Origin: JACCXG01 sp963717745
GTDB taxonomy: Bacteria > Acidobacteriota > Vicinamibacteria > Vicinamibacterales > 2-12-FULL-66-21
DNA: 64,000 nucleotides
Direction of reading: 5' to 3'
NCBI GenBank assembly: GCA_963717745.1
Contig: CAVQXJ010000029.1
Location: 62,001 to 126,000 of the forward strand
The notes under the pieces were generated by a model. That model was not told where the DNA came from. It saw only the letters and a program-made list of their open reading frames with translations, and did no database searches. The translations under genes and the position numbers were made by a program. This document shows positions 18,506-26,027 of this stretch, one piece after another. Position 1 is the stretch's first letter. The number at the start of each line of letters is the position of its first letter.

Positions 18506-19963
18506 TCAGTACTTCGGCTGCTTCGGATCGACCTGATCGATCCAGGCCAGGATGCCGCCTTTGAGGTTCTGGGCGCGTTCCAGCCCCTGCTGGCGCAGTA
18601 GCTGGGTGGCCTTCTCACTGCGGCCGCCCATCTTGCACTGCACCACGATCGGCCGGCCTTCGGCCCCGGCCTTGATCTCCGCGACCCGCGAGGCGACCTG
18701 ACCCAGCGGGATCAGCACCGAGCCGGGAATGCGATTGATCTGGTATTCCTGCGGCTCGCGCACGTCGAGGATGTAGGGATTCTTCCCCGAGTCGATCGCC
18801 CGCTTCAAATCCAGCACGGTGATCTCGAAGCCCTGCGGCATCGCGGGCGCGGGCGCGGAGGCCGCCGGTCCAATGCCGCAGAACTGGTCGTAGTCGATCA
18901 GCTCGCGCACGGTCGGATGGTCGCCGCAGACCGGGCACTCCGGGTCGCGCCGCAGCTTCAGCTCGCGGAAGCGCATGCCCCAGGCGTCGTACAGCAGCAG
19001 CCGGCCAATCAGCGTGCCCGGGGCGCCGAGCAGCAGCTTGATCGCCTCGGTCGCCTGGATGGTGCCGATCACTCCCGGAAGCACGCCGAGGACCCCACCT
19101 TCCGCGCAGCTCGGCACCAGCCCGGGGGGCGGCGGCTCGGGATAGAGGCAGCGATAGCAGGGTCCGCCCTTGGTCGCGAACACCGACGCCTGCCCCTCGA
19201 ACCGGAAGATGCTGCCGTAGGCGTTCGGCTTGCCGAGGATCACGCACGCGTCGTTGACCAGATAGCGGGTCGAGAAGTTGTCGGTGCCGTCGAGGACGAT
19301 GTCGTACTGCTTGAACAGCTCGAGCGCGTTCTTCGACGTCAGCGCGGTCTCGTACGATTCGACCTTCACCGTCGGGTTCAGCGCGTTGATCCGCTCGCGG
19401 GCCGACGCCAGCTTCGACCGGCCGATGTCCGGCGTGCCGTGGATGATCTGACGCTGCAGGTTGCTGACGTCGACCGCGTCGAAGTCGATGATGCCGAGCG
19501 TGCCGACGCCGGCGGCGGCGAGGTACAACGCGGCGGGCGAGCCCAGCCCGCCCGCGCCTACGCACAGCACGCGGCCGGCCTTGAGGCGGCGCTGCCCTTC
19601 CGGTCCGACCTCCGGCAGGATCAGGTGCCGGCTGTAGCGCTGCACTTCCTCGTTGGTCAGCTCGGGCAGCGTCTCGGTCGCGACCGGCGCGCCGCCGGCC
19701 ACCGACGGCACGATGCTCAGGACGTCACCGTCCTTGAGCTTGGTGGCCTCGCGCTCCAGATACCGGATGTCGTCGTCGTTGAGATAGACGTTGACGAAGC
19801 TGCGCAGCTTGCCTTCCTCGGAATAGAGGTGCTTGCGCAGGTCGCCGTAGCGCGCGGTCAGCGACGCCAGCAGCTCGCCGACCGTCGTGCCATCCACTTC
19901 CACGGCGTCCTGCTGGTCGGTGTAGGGACGCAGCGGCGTCGGAATCAGAACTCGATAGGCCAT
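18506..19963 (-). CDS. ThiS/MoaD - MoeB (E1-like) - rhodanese fusion protein
   Basis: A 485-residue three-domain sulfur-transfer protein. Residues 1-91 are a ubiquitin-fold sulfur carrier ending SIVPSVAGG, with the Gly-Gly at 90-91 internal rather than terminal. Residues ~100-365 are an E1-like adenylyltransferase of the MoeB/ThiF family (RYSRHLILPEVG, GAGGLGSPAALYLAAAG, DGTDNFSTRYLVND, zinc cysteines CYRC and CPVC). Residues ~375-485 are a rhodanese with the persulfide cysteine in VVQCKMGGRS. It would adenylate the carrier C-terminus and load sulfur as a thiocarboxylate. Next to cysteine synthase and a JAMM peptidase it suggests a CysO-type cysteine route as in Mycobacterium. The start has GGAG six bases upstream. 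Confidence 0.88.
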   Translation of the reverse strand: MAYRVLIPTPLRPYTDQQDAVEVDGTTVGELLASLTARYGDLRKHLYSEEGKLRSFVNVYLNDDDIRYLEREATKLKDGDVLSIVPSVAGGAPVATETLPELTNEEVQRYSRHLILPEVGPEGQRRLKAGRVLCVGAGGLGSPAALYLAAAGVGTLGIIDFDAVDVSNLQRQIIHGTPDIGRSKLASARERINALNPTVKVESYETALTSKNALELFKQYDIVLDGTDNFSTRYLVNDACVILGKPNAYGSIFRFEGQASVFATKGGPCYRCLYPEPPPPGLVPSCAEGGVLGVLPGVIGTIQATEAIKLLLGAPGTLIGRLLLYDAWGMRFRELKLRRDPECPVCGDHPTVRELIDYDQFCGIGPAASAPAPAMPQGFEITVLDLKRAIDSGKNPYILDVREPQEYQINRIPGSVLIPLGQVASRVAEIKAGAEGRPIVVQCKMGGRSEKATQLLRQQGLERAQNLKGGILAWIDQVDPKQPKY

Positions 19964-20044
19964 CTAAGACTCCTCGATACCCGCACGGCCCCCGTGCAGC
20001 AGCTTCACCGACGACAGTAGCTTTCTGCGCGTCGAACCGTCCAT
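19964..20044 (-). CDS. 26-codon ORF between the JAMM gene and the sulfur-carrier fusion
   Basis: A small frame (MDGSTRRKLLSSVKLLHGG, then seven more residues) with its own ribosome site CGAGGAGTCTCAA, matching the one before the fusion gene (CGAGGAGTCTTAG). Its TAG stop abuts the ATG of the fusion gene. Spacing and the repeated ribosome site suggest it is translated and couples the two genes. I do not recognise the peptide. It could be a decayed gene end rather than a functional product. Confidence 0.4.
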   Translation of the reverse strand: MDGSTRRKLLSSVKLLHGGRAGIEES

Positions 20045-20062
20045 TTGAGACTCCTCGAAACC

Positions 20063-20455
20063 CTAGATTTCCTCGAATCCCGAGCGGTCTTCGAGCAGCC
20101 GCCAGGATTTGAGATCTTCGGCGGTGCCTTCGCGCACCGCCAGGATGATGTAGGTCATGTTCGGCCAGGCCTGTGACAGATCGGTCTGCGAGGGCCGGGC
20201 GGGATGATCCGGATGCGAATGATAGAACCCCGCCAGCGAGCCGCGGCACTCACGCGCCCGCGCTTCAGCCATGCGGTAATCCTCGGGTCCGATCAGGAAG
20301 CGGCGGCGCGCGCCCTCCGCGGTCGTGTTCGGCAGCCGGAATGCCTCGACGATGGTATCGCCGGCGGCGATCAGCGCGCCGCAGCATTCGTAGGGATAGG
20401 TTTCCACGCCGTGGCGACGGATCTCCGCTTCAGCCTCGACATCCAGCACCGGCAT
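20063..20455 (-). CDS. JAMM/MPN+ metallopeptidase, Mec-like
   Basis: A 130-residue single-domain JAB1/MPN/Mov34 peptidase. Zinc and catalytic residues fit the JAMM pattern: Glu23 in YECCGAL, then His79-x-His81-x7-Ser89-xx-Asp92 in FYHSHPDHPARPSQTD. In Mycobacterium the homologous Mec+ frees cysteine from the CysO carrier by cutting after the carrier's Gly-Gly. Here the gene overlaps cysteine synthase by ATGA and is followed by a carrier fused to its E1, so the same role is likely. A second possible role is cleaving the fusion after Gly91, which is inference. Confidence 0.87.
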   Translation of the reverse strand: MPVLDVEAEAEIRRHGVETYPYECCGALIAAGDTIVEAFRLPNTTAEGARRRFLIGPEDYRMAEARARECRGSLAGFYHSHPDHPARPSQTDLSQAWPNMTYIILAVREGTAEDLKSWRLLEDRSGFEEI

Positions 20456-21385
20456 CAGCGCGTTTCTCCCTCCCAGAACCGCTCCGTCAGGTAGCGCGTG
20501 CCGCTGTCGGGAAACACCATCACCACGACACCCTTGCGGATGCGCGCGGCCAGCGCGAGCGACGCGGCCAGGGCGGCGCCGCTCGAGACCCCGACCAGCA
20601 TCCCCGCTTCCGAGGCCAGCCGCCGGGTGTATTCGTAGGCCTGCTCGGTCGAGACCCGGACGTCTTCGTCAGCCAGCCGATCGTCGTAGATGCCCGGCCT
20701 GATCGCCGTCTCCATGTGCTTGAGCCCTTCGACGCCGTGCATCGGCGAGTCGGGCTGGACCGAGATCAGCCGGATGTCCGGATTGTGCTCCCGCAGCCGG
20801 CGCCCGACCCCCATGAAGGTGCCGCTGGTGCCGAGGCCGGCGACGAAGTGCGTGATCCGCCCCTCGGTCTGCTCGATGATTTCCGGCCCGGTCGTCTCGT
20901 AGTGGGCGCGCCAGTTGGCGTCGTTGTTGTACTGGTCCGCGTAGAAATACCGCTGCGGATCCGCGGCGAACAGCCGGCGCGCCTCGCGGATCGCGCCGTC
21001 GGTGCCTTCCATCGGATCGGTCAGGATCAGCTCGGCGCCGAAGGCCCTCAGCGTGCGCGTCCGCTCGGGCGTGACGTTGGCCGGCATGCACAGCTTCAAC
21101 CGGTAGCCGAACGCCGCCGAGATCATCGCGTAGGCGATGCCGGTGTTGCCGGACGTCGCATCGAGAATGGTGACCCCGTCGCGCAGCCGTCCGGTGCGCT
21201 TCGCCTCGCGGAGGATCGACGCCGCGGCGCGGTCCTTGACCGACCCACCGGGATTCTGGAATTCCGCCTTGGCGTACAGCTCGACGCCCGGCGTCTCCGT
21301 GCCGAACCCGCGCAGCGCGGATCAACGGTGTCCCTCCGATGAGATCGATCATCGAAGCAGGCGCGAACGGGCGGGTCGTGGTCAT
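20455..21385 (-). CDS. cysM: Cysteine synthase family PLP enzyme (one frameshift)
   Basis: About 309 residues of a PLP-dependent beta-replacement enzyme. Visible motifs are IDLIGGTPLIR at the start, the PLP lysine in NPGGSVKDRAA, the substrate loop TSGNTGIAYAM, GTSGTFMGVGRRL and the C-terminal VMVFPDSGTRYL. It makes cysteine from O-acetyl- or O-phosphoserine and sulfide, or a carrier thiocarboxylate. The carrier and JAMM neighbours point to the CysM/CysO type rather than CysK. The first ~22 codons are in another frame: near 21318 one extra C (CCGCGCTG for CCGGCTG) breaks the gene, probably an error. The start is ATG 21385, 13 bases after the sulfite reductase stop. Confidence 0.83.
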
Positions 21386-21398
21386 GCCGCTGACGCGG

Positions 21399-23246
21399 TC
21401 AGGCGCTGCACTCGCCATCCATCACTTCCGGGTTGAAAGCATGGTCTTCTGCCAGGTCGATGAAATCGGTTTCCGTCGCCGCCTCGGGACTCAGGTTCTG
21501 GAGATCCGCGAGTAGCGCCTTCACGCGCGGAGCTTCCACTCGCCGGAAGAACGTCAGCGGTGCTTCCGCCGGCGCTCCTTCATCCCGATACAGCTGTATC
21601 AGGCGCTCGAGCGCGATCGGCACCCGCCGCGCCGGCACCGTCGCGATGTGCCGTCCGAACGTGGTGATGCCGCCCTGCACGCCGCCGCCCACCATCACGA
21701 AGTAGTGCGGCGCCGGCCGTCCGCCCACCTTCCGCAGGCTGCCCTGAAAGCCGATTCCGGCGATGTGGTGCTGACCGCACCCGTTCGGACAGCCGCTGAT
21801 CTTGATGTCGAGGCCGGGAACCGCGGCGACCAGATCCGGACGGTCGTCGAGGGTGTCGGAGAGCAGGCGGCCCAGCCCCCGCGACTGCGTGACCGCCAGC
21901 TTGCACGACTCGGCGCCGGGGCAGCTGGTCACGTCCGCGAGCGTCGAGGCGCCGGCGCGGGACAGGCCGGCCGCGGCGAGGCGGCTATACAGCGTCGACA
22001 GCGATTCCTCGGGCACCCAGCGCAGCACCACGTTCTGATCGGAGGTGATGCGGACGGTGCCATCGGCGAACGCGAGCGCCAACTGACCGAGCACCCGCAA
22101 CTGGGCCGACGTCAGGTCGCCCAGCACGGTCGTCACCGTCACCATCGCGTAGCCTGGCTGCTTCTGCAGGCGGACGTTGGTGCGCGTCCAGTAGTCGTAG
22201 CCATCGGCGGCATCGCCCTGTAAGACGGGCTCGACGCGGGGAACGATCCCGGGGCCGGTGACCTTGCCGCTCATGACCGCGGCGGAAATGTCGACCGCCG
22301 CCGGCACCGTCGCGCGTGCGGCCGGCGCCTGCTCGACCGGCGGATGCTCGGGATCGAACGGCAGCCGCGCGCCCCCCTCCAGCCTGAACGCCTCGAGCTC
22401 CGTGTCGAACGCCACCTTGAATGCGTCCCAGCCGATCGACCGGATCAGGAACTTGAGACGATTCCGCTGCTTGTGCTGGTAGTCGCCGTGCTTGTGGAAC
22501 ACGCGGATGACCGCTTCGGCGATGTTGAACATCTCGCCGACCGGGGCGAACTCGAACAGCTCGTTGCCCGAGCGGGTCAGCGTGGCGGTGCCGCCGGCGA
22601 CGGTGACGCGGAATCCGCGCTCAGTGCGCCCGTCGACGGTCCGCATCCGCGCGATCCAGCCGATGTCGTTGATGGATGCGCCGATGTGATCGTGGGCGCA
22701 GCCTTCGAAGGCGATCTTGAACTTGCGCGGCAGCTTGGCGCTGAGCGGATGACGCAGCAGGTAGCGCGTCAGCGCTTCAGCGTAGGGCGTGACGTCGAAC
22801 GGTTCATCGGCGGCGACCCCGGAGTAGGGGCACGCGGTGATGTTCCGGACCGAGTTGCCGCATGCCTCGCGCGTGGTCATGCCGGCATCGGCGAGGCGGC
22901 GCATCGCCAGCTCCACGTCGTGCAGCTTCAGGAAGTGCAGCTGAATGTTCTGGCGGGTGGTGATGTGCCCGAACCCGCGCGAGTACCGCTCGGCGACCTC
23001 GGCCATGGCTTCGAGCTGCGGGACGTCGAGGATGCCCTGCGGAATCTTCACCCGCAGCATCGACGCGTCAGTGGTCTGGCGCTGTCCGTAGGTGCCGCGC
23101 ACCAGCCGGAAGGCGCGCCATTCATCGGGGCCGATCTCGCCACTCTCGAACCGGCTCAGCACGTCCACGAACTCGTCGACGTCCGCCTGCTTGGCGAATG
23201 ACAGCCGCGCCCGCCCCAGCGTGTCTCGATCTTCGGTTGCCGCCAT
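21399..23246 (-). CDS. Assimilatory sulfite (or nitrite) reductase, siroheme/4Fe-4S
   Basis: A 615-residue cytosolic hemoprotein with the duplicated ferredoxin-like and siroheme domains of the nitrite/sulfite reductase family: RGFGHITTRQNIQLH, TREACGNSVRNITACPYSG, RKFKIAFEGC, then cluster cysteines in TSCPGAESC and SGCPNGCGQH (CxxxxxC and CxxxC) that also hold siroheme. It reduces sulfite to sulfide with six electrons. Neighbouring siroheme-synthesis and cysteine-synthesis genes favour sulfite over nitrite as substrate. ATG 23246 follows GGGGAG; GTG 23249 is also possible. Confidence 0.87.
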   Translation of the reverse strand: MAATEDRDTLGRARLSFAKQADVDEFVDVLSRFESGEIGPDEWRAFRLVRGTYGQRQTTDASMLRVKIPQGILDVPQLEAMAEVAERYSRGFGHITTRQNIQLHFLKLHDVELAMRRLADAGMTTREACGNSVRNITACPYSGVAADEPFDVTPYAEALTRYLLRHPLSAKLPRKFKIAFEGCAHDHIGASINDIGWIARMRTVDGRTERGFRVTVAGGTATLTRSGNELFEFAPVGEMFNIAEAVIRVFHKHGDYQHKQRNRLKFLIRSIGWDAFKVAFDTELEAFRLEGGARLPFDPEHPPVEQAPAARATVPAAVDISAAVMSGKVTGPGIVPRVEPVLQGDAADGYDYWTRTNVRLQKQPGYAMVTVTTVLGDLTSAQLRVLGQLALAFADGTVRITSDQNVVLRWVPEESLSTLYSRLAAAGLSRAGASTLADVTSCPGAESCKLAVTQSRGLGRLLSDTLDDRPDLVAAVPGLDIKISGCPNGCGQHHIAGIGFQGSLRKVGGRPAPHYFVMVGGGVQGGITTFGRHIATVPARRVPIALERLIQLYRDEGAPAEAPLTFFRRVEAPRVKALLADLQNLSPEAATETDFIDLAEDHAFNPEVMDGECSA

Positions 23247-23259
23247 CACATTCTCCCCA

Positions 23260-24069
23260 TTACCGCGCTACCGCCGCCAGGCCGGTGTCGTCCACGTCGT
23301 CCTGGCCGGACTGCTGATTGAAGTCCGCGAGCATCGCGCCGACCCTGACCACGTCGCCGATCACGAGGGTGCCTGGCCGGTCGCTCTCACTCTGATTGGC
23401 GGCCTCGCCAAGCTCCGCGAGCGTGCCCGTCCACAGCTCGGCCCCGTCGGTCGACGCGCCGCGGATGATCGCCGCGGGCGTCGCCGCCCGCCATCCGCTC
23501 CCGATCAGCGTGCTCGCGATGCGTGCCGCCGAGCCCAGCCCCATCAACACCACGACGGTCGCGGTGTGAGGCCCGAGCGTGGACAGCACCGGTTCGTAGG
23601 CAGCCGGCGCATGTCCCGAAACCACGACGAACGCCGCCGCGACTCCGCGATGGGTCACCGGAATGCCGGCGAGCTCCGCGGCAGCGACCGCCGACGAGAT
23701 GCCCGGCACCACTTCGAACGGAATGCCCGCGGCCACGAGCGCCAGCGCTTCTTCCCCGCCGCGGCCGAACACGAACGGGTCGCCGCCCTTCAGCCGGACC
23801 ACGCGGCGCCCGCGCTGCGCGGCGCGAATCATCAGCCGGTTGATCGATTCCTGCCGCATGGCGGGACGGCCGGCGCGCTTGCCGACGTAGATGCGCTGGG
23901 CGGCGCCGGCGAGCCCGAGCACTTCTGGATCGATCAGCGCGTCGTACAGCACCAGGTCGGCGTGCTCGAGCCGCTTCATCGCGCGGCGGGTGAGCAGATC
24001 GGGATCCCCCGGACCGGCGCCGACGATCGCCACCGAGCCCGCGGGGAGTCCATCCTTCAGTCGGGTCAC
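23260..24069 (-). CDS. cobA: Uroporphyrinogen-III C-methyltransferase (SUMT)
   Basis: A 269-residue tetrapyrrole methylase that makes precorrin-2 from uroporphyrinogen III with two S-adenosylmethionine. Motifs: VAIVGAGPGDPDLLT near the start, YDALIDPEVL, GRRVVRLKGGDPFVFGRGGEE, VVPGISSAVAAAELAGIPVTHR. With the preceding dehydrogenase/chelatase gene it supplies siroheme to the sulfite reductase. GTG 24069 lies two bases after the preceding stop and gives the usual family length; an upstream start at 24123 would overlap that gene by about 50 bases. Confidence 0.86.
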   Translation of the reverse strand: MTRLKDGLPAGSVAIVGAGPGDPDLLTRRAMKRLEHADLVLYDALIDPEVLGLAGAAQRIYVGKRAGRPAMRQESINRLMIRAAQRGRRVVRLKGGDPFVFGRGGEEALALVAAGIPFEVVPGISSAVAAAELAGIPVTHRGVAAAFVVVSGHAPAAYEPVLSTLGPHTATVVVLMGLGSAARIASTLIGSGWRAATPAAIIRGASTDGAELWTGTLAELGEAANQSESDRPGTLVIGDVVRVGAMLADFNQQSGQDDVDDTGLAAVAR

Positions 24070-24070
24070 C

Positions 24071-24661
24071 TCAGCGCCCCTCACCCGCACCGACGACGAT
24101 GCGACGCTCCGCGTAGAGCGCATTCAGCGCGTCGAGCAGCAGGGGACGGCGCTCGGCCATCGGAACCTTGCGATCCAGCCAGTCCCGCCGGGCCTCGCGG
24201 GCGCAATCCATCCAGCGATCGAGCTCATCGGGGAGCAGCGCCTCGAGCGCTTCCCTGACCAGGCCCGCCAGCGCCGGCGCCTCGCCGTCAGTCGAGATCG
24301 CAATCGTCACACCCGCCCGCCGCACCACCGCGCCGGCATACGCACTGGCGTTCTCCACGTCGTCCACCGCGTTGACGAAGATGCCTCGCAGATGCGCCCC
24401 GGCGGCCACTTCGCGGTTCACTTCGGGAGGGGCGGCCGCCACCACGAACGACACACCATCCAGATCGGAAGGACGGAACGCCCGCAGCGCGGTCGTCACC
24501 GGTGCGGCGGCAATCTCCTCGAGCACCGCCGGGGCCACGACGGTCACGTCCGCACCCGCGTCGAGCAGGCCACGCAGCTTTCCGGCGGCCACCGGGCCGC
24601 CGCCGACCAGCAGGGCGCGCCTGCCTTCCATCTTCAGGAATGTCGGAAAAAGCATGGTCAT
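24071..24661 (-). CDS. Precorrin-2 dehydrogenase / sirohydrochlorin ferrochelatase
   Basis: A 196-residue Met8/CysG-N-type enzyme that oxidises precorrin-2 and inserts iron to give siroheme. Motifs: FPTFLKMEGRRALLVGGGPVAAGKLRGLLDAGADVTVVAP (quoted in parts: LLVGGGPVAAGK is the NAD site), VVAAAPPEVN, FVNAVDDVENAS and TIAISTDGEAPALAGLVREAL. It is the first gene of the minus-strand sulfur operon and starts 10 bases after an intrinsic terminator that ends the attenuator leader. ATG 24661 is preferred; 24655 is an alternative. No strong ribosome site is visible. Confidence 0.83.
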   Translation of the reverse strand: MTMLFPTFLKMEGRRALLVGGGPVAAGKLRGLLDAGADVTVVAPAVLEEIAAAPVTTALRAFRPSDLDGVSFVVAAAPPEVNREVAAGAHLRGIFVNAVDDVENASAYAGAVVRRAGVTIAISTDGEAPALAGLVREALEALLPDELDRWMDCAREARRDWLDRKVPMAERRPLLLDALNALYAERRIVVGAGEGR

Positions 24662-24670
24662 GGCTTCAAA

Positions 24671-24707
24671 AATGAAAAAGCCCGGAAGGCTTGCGGCCTG
24701 CCGGGCT
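24671..24707 (-). terminator. Intrinsic terminator of the cysteine-operon attenuator
   Basis: Read on the minus strand: stem arm AGCCCGGCAGGC (24707-24696), loop CGCAA, arm GCCTTCCGGGCT (24690-24679) with one mismatch, then TTTTTCATTTTT. It lies between the cysteine-rich leader peptide and the first structural gene, so it must be bypassed for expression. The first four bases of its 5' arm are shared with the 3' side of the antiterminator helix (24756-24771 with 24704-24717). Confidence 0.85.
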
Positions 24708-24749
24708 GTGGTCTCTCGCTTTTGCGTGGCGCTTATTCGATTCGCATCT

Positions 24750-24830
24750 TCACCAGAGCAAGACCTCAGCCGCGACGGGCCCATTGGCCCTCACGCAACA
24801 ACAGGCGCAGGTCTTGACCACGGGAATCAT
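24750..24830 (-). CDS. Cysteine-rich leader peptide of the sulfur-assimilation operon
   Basis: A 26-residue peptide starting MIPVVKTCACCCVRANGP and ending LLW. Four of residues 8-12 are Cys (codons TGC, GCC, TGT, TGT, TGC), far above chance for a peptide this size. The ATG lies six bases after the -10 box, so the transcript should start at or next to the ATG (leaderless). Codons 20-25 (24756-24771) can pair with 24704-24717 through GGCTG-A-GGTCT...CTC, overlapping the terminator arm. Stalling on Cys codons would leave this helix free to form and block termination; full translation would mask it. Polycysteine leaderless attenuators are known in mycobacteria; this one is inferred from sequence. 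Confidence 0.8.
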   Translation of the reverse strand: MIPVVKTCACCCVRANGPVAAEVLLW

Positions 24831-24836
24831 CCCAGC

Positions 24837-24865
24837 AGAGTACCCGGCGGCACCTGATGTGTCAA
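24837..24865 (-). promoter_or_regulatory. Sigma-70-like promoter of the cysteine operon
   Basis: -35 TTGACA (24865-24860), exactly 17-base spacer, -10 TACTCT (24842-24837). The expected start is about 24830, the A of the leader ATG. Confidence 0.75.
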
Positions 24866-24879
24866 GGGGTTGAGGCTAC

Positions 24880-25036
24880 GGGCTGAGGCTACGGAGGTTA
24901 GGGAGGCACCGGATCTCAAAAACGGAGCAACGGAGAAAACGGAGGGAACGAAGAAAACTAATTTTTCTTTTCCGTTCTCTTCGTTAGCTCGGTGCTCCGT
25001 TTTTGAGATCCGGTACCTCCGCCACCTCCGTCGCCT
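24880..25036. repeat. Long inverted repeat of CGGAGCAACGGAG words, copy 1
   Basis: Arms 24908-24929 and 24993-25014 (ACCGGATCTCAAAAACGGAG plus two bases, and its reverse complement) match perfectly over 22 bases. Weaker matching continues inward through ACGGAG/ACGAAGAA words and outward through GGAGG words. The right arm encodes the C-terminus and stop of dapE. The same words build the repeat at 33072-33242. Confidence 0.8.
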
Positions 25037-26027
25037 CTTGCAGGCACGAGCTGGCGAGCGACACATAGTGTCCAATCGCGGCCTCCAGCTCGACCAGATG
25101 CAGGTGCTCTTCGGAGGTATGGGCGACCAGGAACGAGCCCGGCCCGAACAGCAGCGGGGTGCCCCAGGCCCTCAGCAGAGGAATATCGGTCGTGAACGGG
25201 AAGACCGCGGTCTCCACCGGGCTGGCTGGCCACGTTTTCAGCCGGACGTGTGGCACTCGCAGCACTTCCTCGAACTCCACCAGCGGCTTCAGCCGTTCGA
25301 GGAGCGCCAGCAGCGCTTCGGGCGGGCCGATGGTGCGGAACATGACCTCGGCGCTCGCATGCGGCGAGATGACGTTCGGGGCAACCCCGCCTTCAATCAA
25401 CCCGATGCTGTAGTAGGTCCGTCCGAGGTCCGGATCGCCGGGCATCTCGATCGCTCGCAGCTGCATCAGGGCGTCGAGGAGCTTGTCGATCGCCGAGACG
25501 CCGTATTCCGGGGCCGCGGAATGCGCAGCCCGCCCGGTCGCGCGCAGCCGGACACGCAGATTTCCCCGGGTCGCCAGCGCGAGGCGGCTGTCGGTCGGCT
25601 CGCCGTTGATCAGGAACTGCGAGCCGATCGGATTGGCATTCGCCACGTCCGCGCCATCGCTGCCCCGCTCCTCGCCGACCACGAACAGCAGGCCGACCCG
25701 CGTCTCTCCGGTCTCACGCAGCCGCTCGACGGCGGCGACCTGCGCCGCCAGGATGCCTTTCGCGTCGCACGCCCCCCGGCCATAGAGCCGGTCGTCCCGC
25801 ACCGAGCTCGCAAAGTAGGGCGGCACGCAGTCGTAGTGGGTTGACAGCACGACCACCGGATCGTCGATCGTCGCCACCACGTTGCAGCGCCCGTTGCTCA
25901 CCGGTTGCTGGTCGACGCGGTAGCCGAGCGAGCGGAGACTGCGGGTGAGCCACTCTCCCGCCTCCTGCTCACACCCGGTCGTGGAGTCGATGTCAATCAG
26001 GTCGCGCGCGAAGTCGACCGCGTTCAT
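24984..26027 (-). CDS. dapE: M20-family desuccinylase, DapE-like
   Basis: A 347-residue zinc peptidase-fold enzyme, the last gene of the lysine operon, inferred to release diaminopimelate from its N-succinyl form. Zinc-site segments are STHYDCVPP, LYGRGACDAKG and VVGEERGSDGAD; GAPNVIS-type text (GGVAPNVISPHAS) and a dimerisation domain follow. M20 relatives such as acetylornithine or LysK deacylases look similar, so the assignment leans on the operon. ATG 26027 overlaps the dapD stop (ATGA). The last ~17 residues (EVAEVPDLKNGAPS and before) and the stop are encoded by the inverted repeat, so the natural C-terminus may have been altered by it. Confidence 0.78.
   Translation of the reverse strand: MNAVDFARDLIDIDSTTGCEQEAGEWLTRSLRSLGYRVDQQPVSNGRCNVVATIDDPVVVLSTHYDCVPPYFASSVRDDRLYGRGACDAKGILAAQVAAVERLRETGETRVGLLFVVGEERGSDGADVANANPIGSQFLINGEPTDSRLALATRGNLRVRLRATGRAAHSAAPEYGVSAIDKLLDALMQLRAIEMPGDPDLGRTYYSIGLIEGGVAPNVISPHASAEVMFRTIGPPEALLALLERLKPLVEFEEVLRVPHVRLKTWPASPVETAVFPFTTDIPLLRAWGTPLLFGPGSFLVAHTSEEHLHLVELEAAIGHYVSLASSCLQEATEVAEVPDLKNGAPS

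Noticed and set aside
24662..24784. N-terminal extension of precorrin-2 dehydrogenase into the leader
   Set aside because: It would translate through the intrinsic terminator and the antiterminator helix; the conserved domain begins at 24661.
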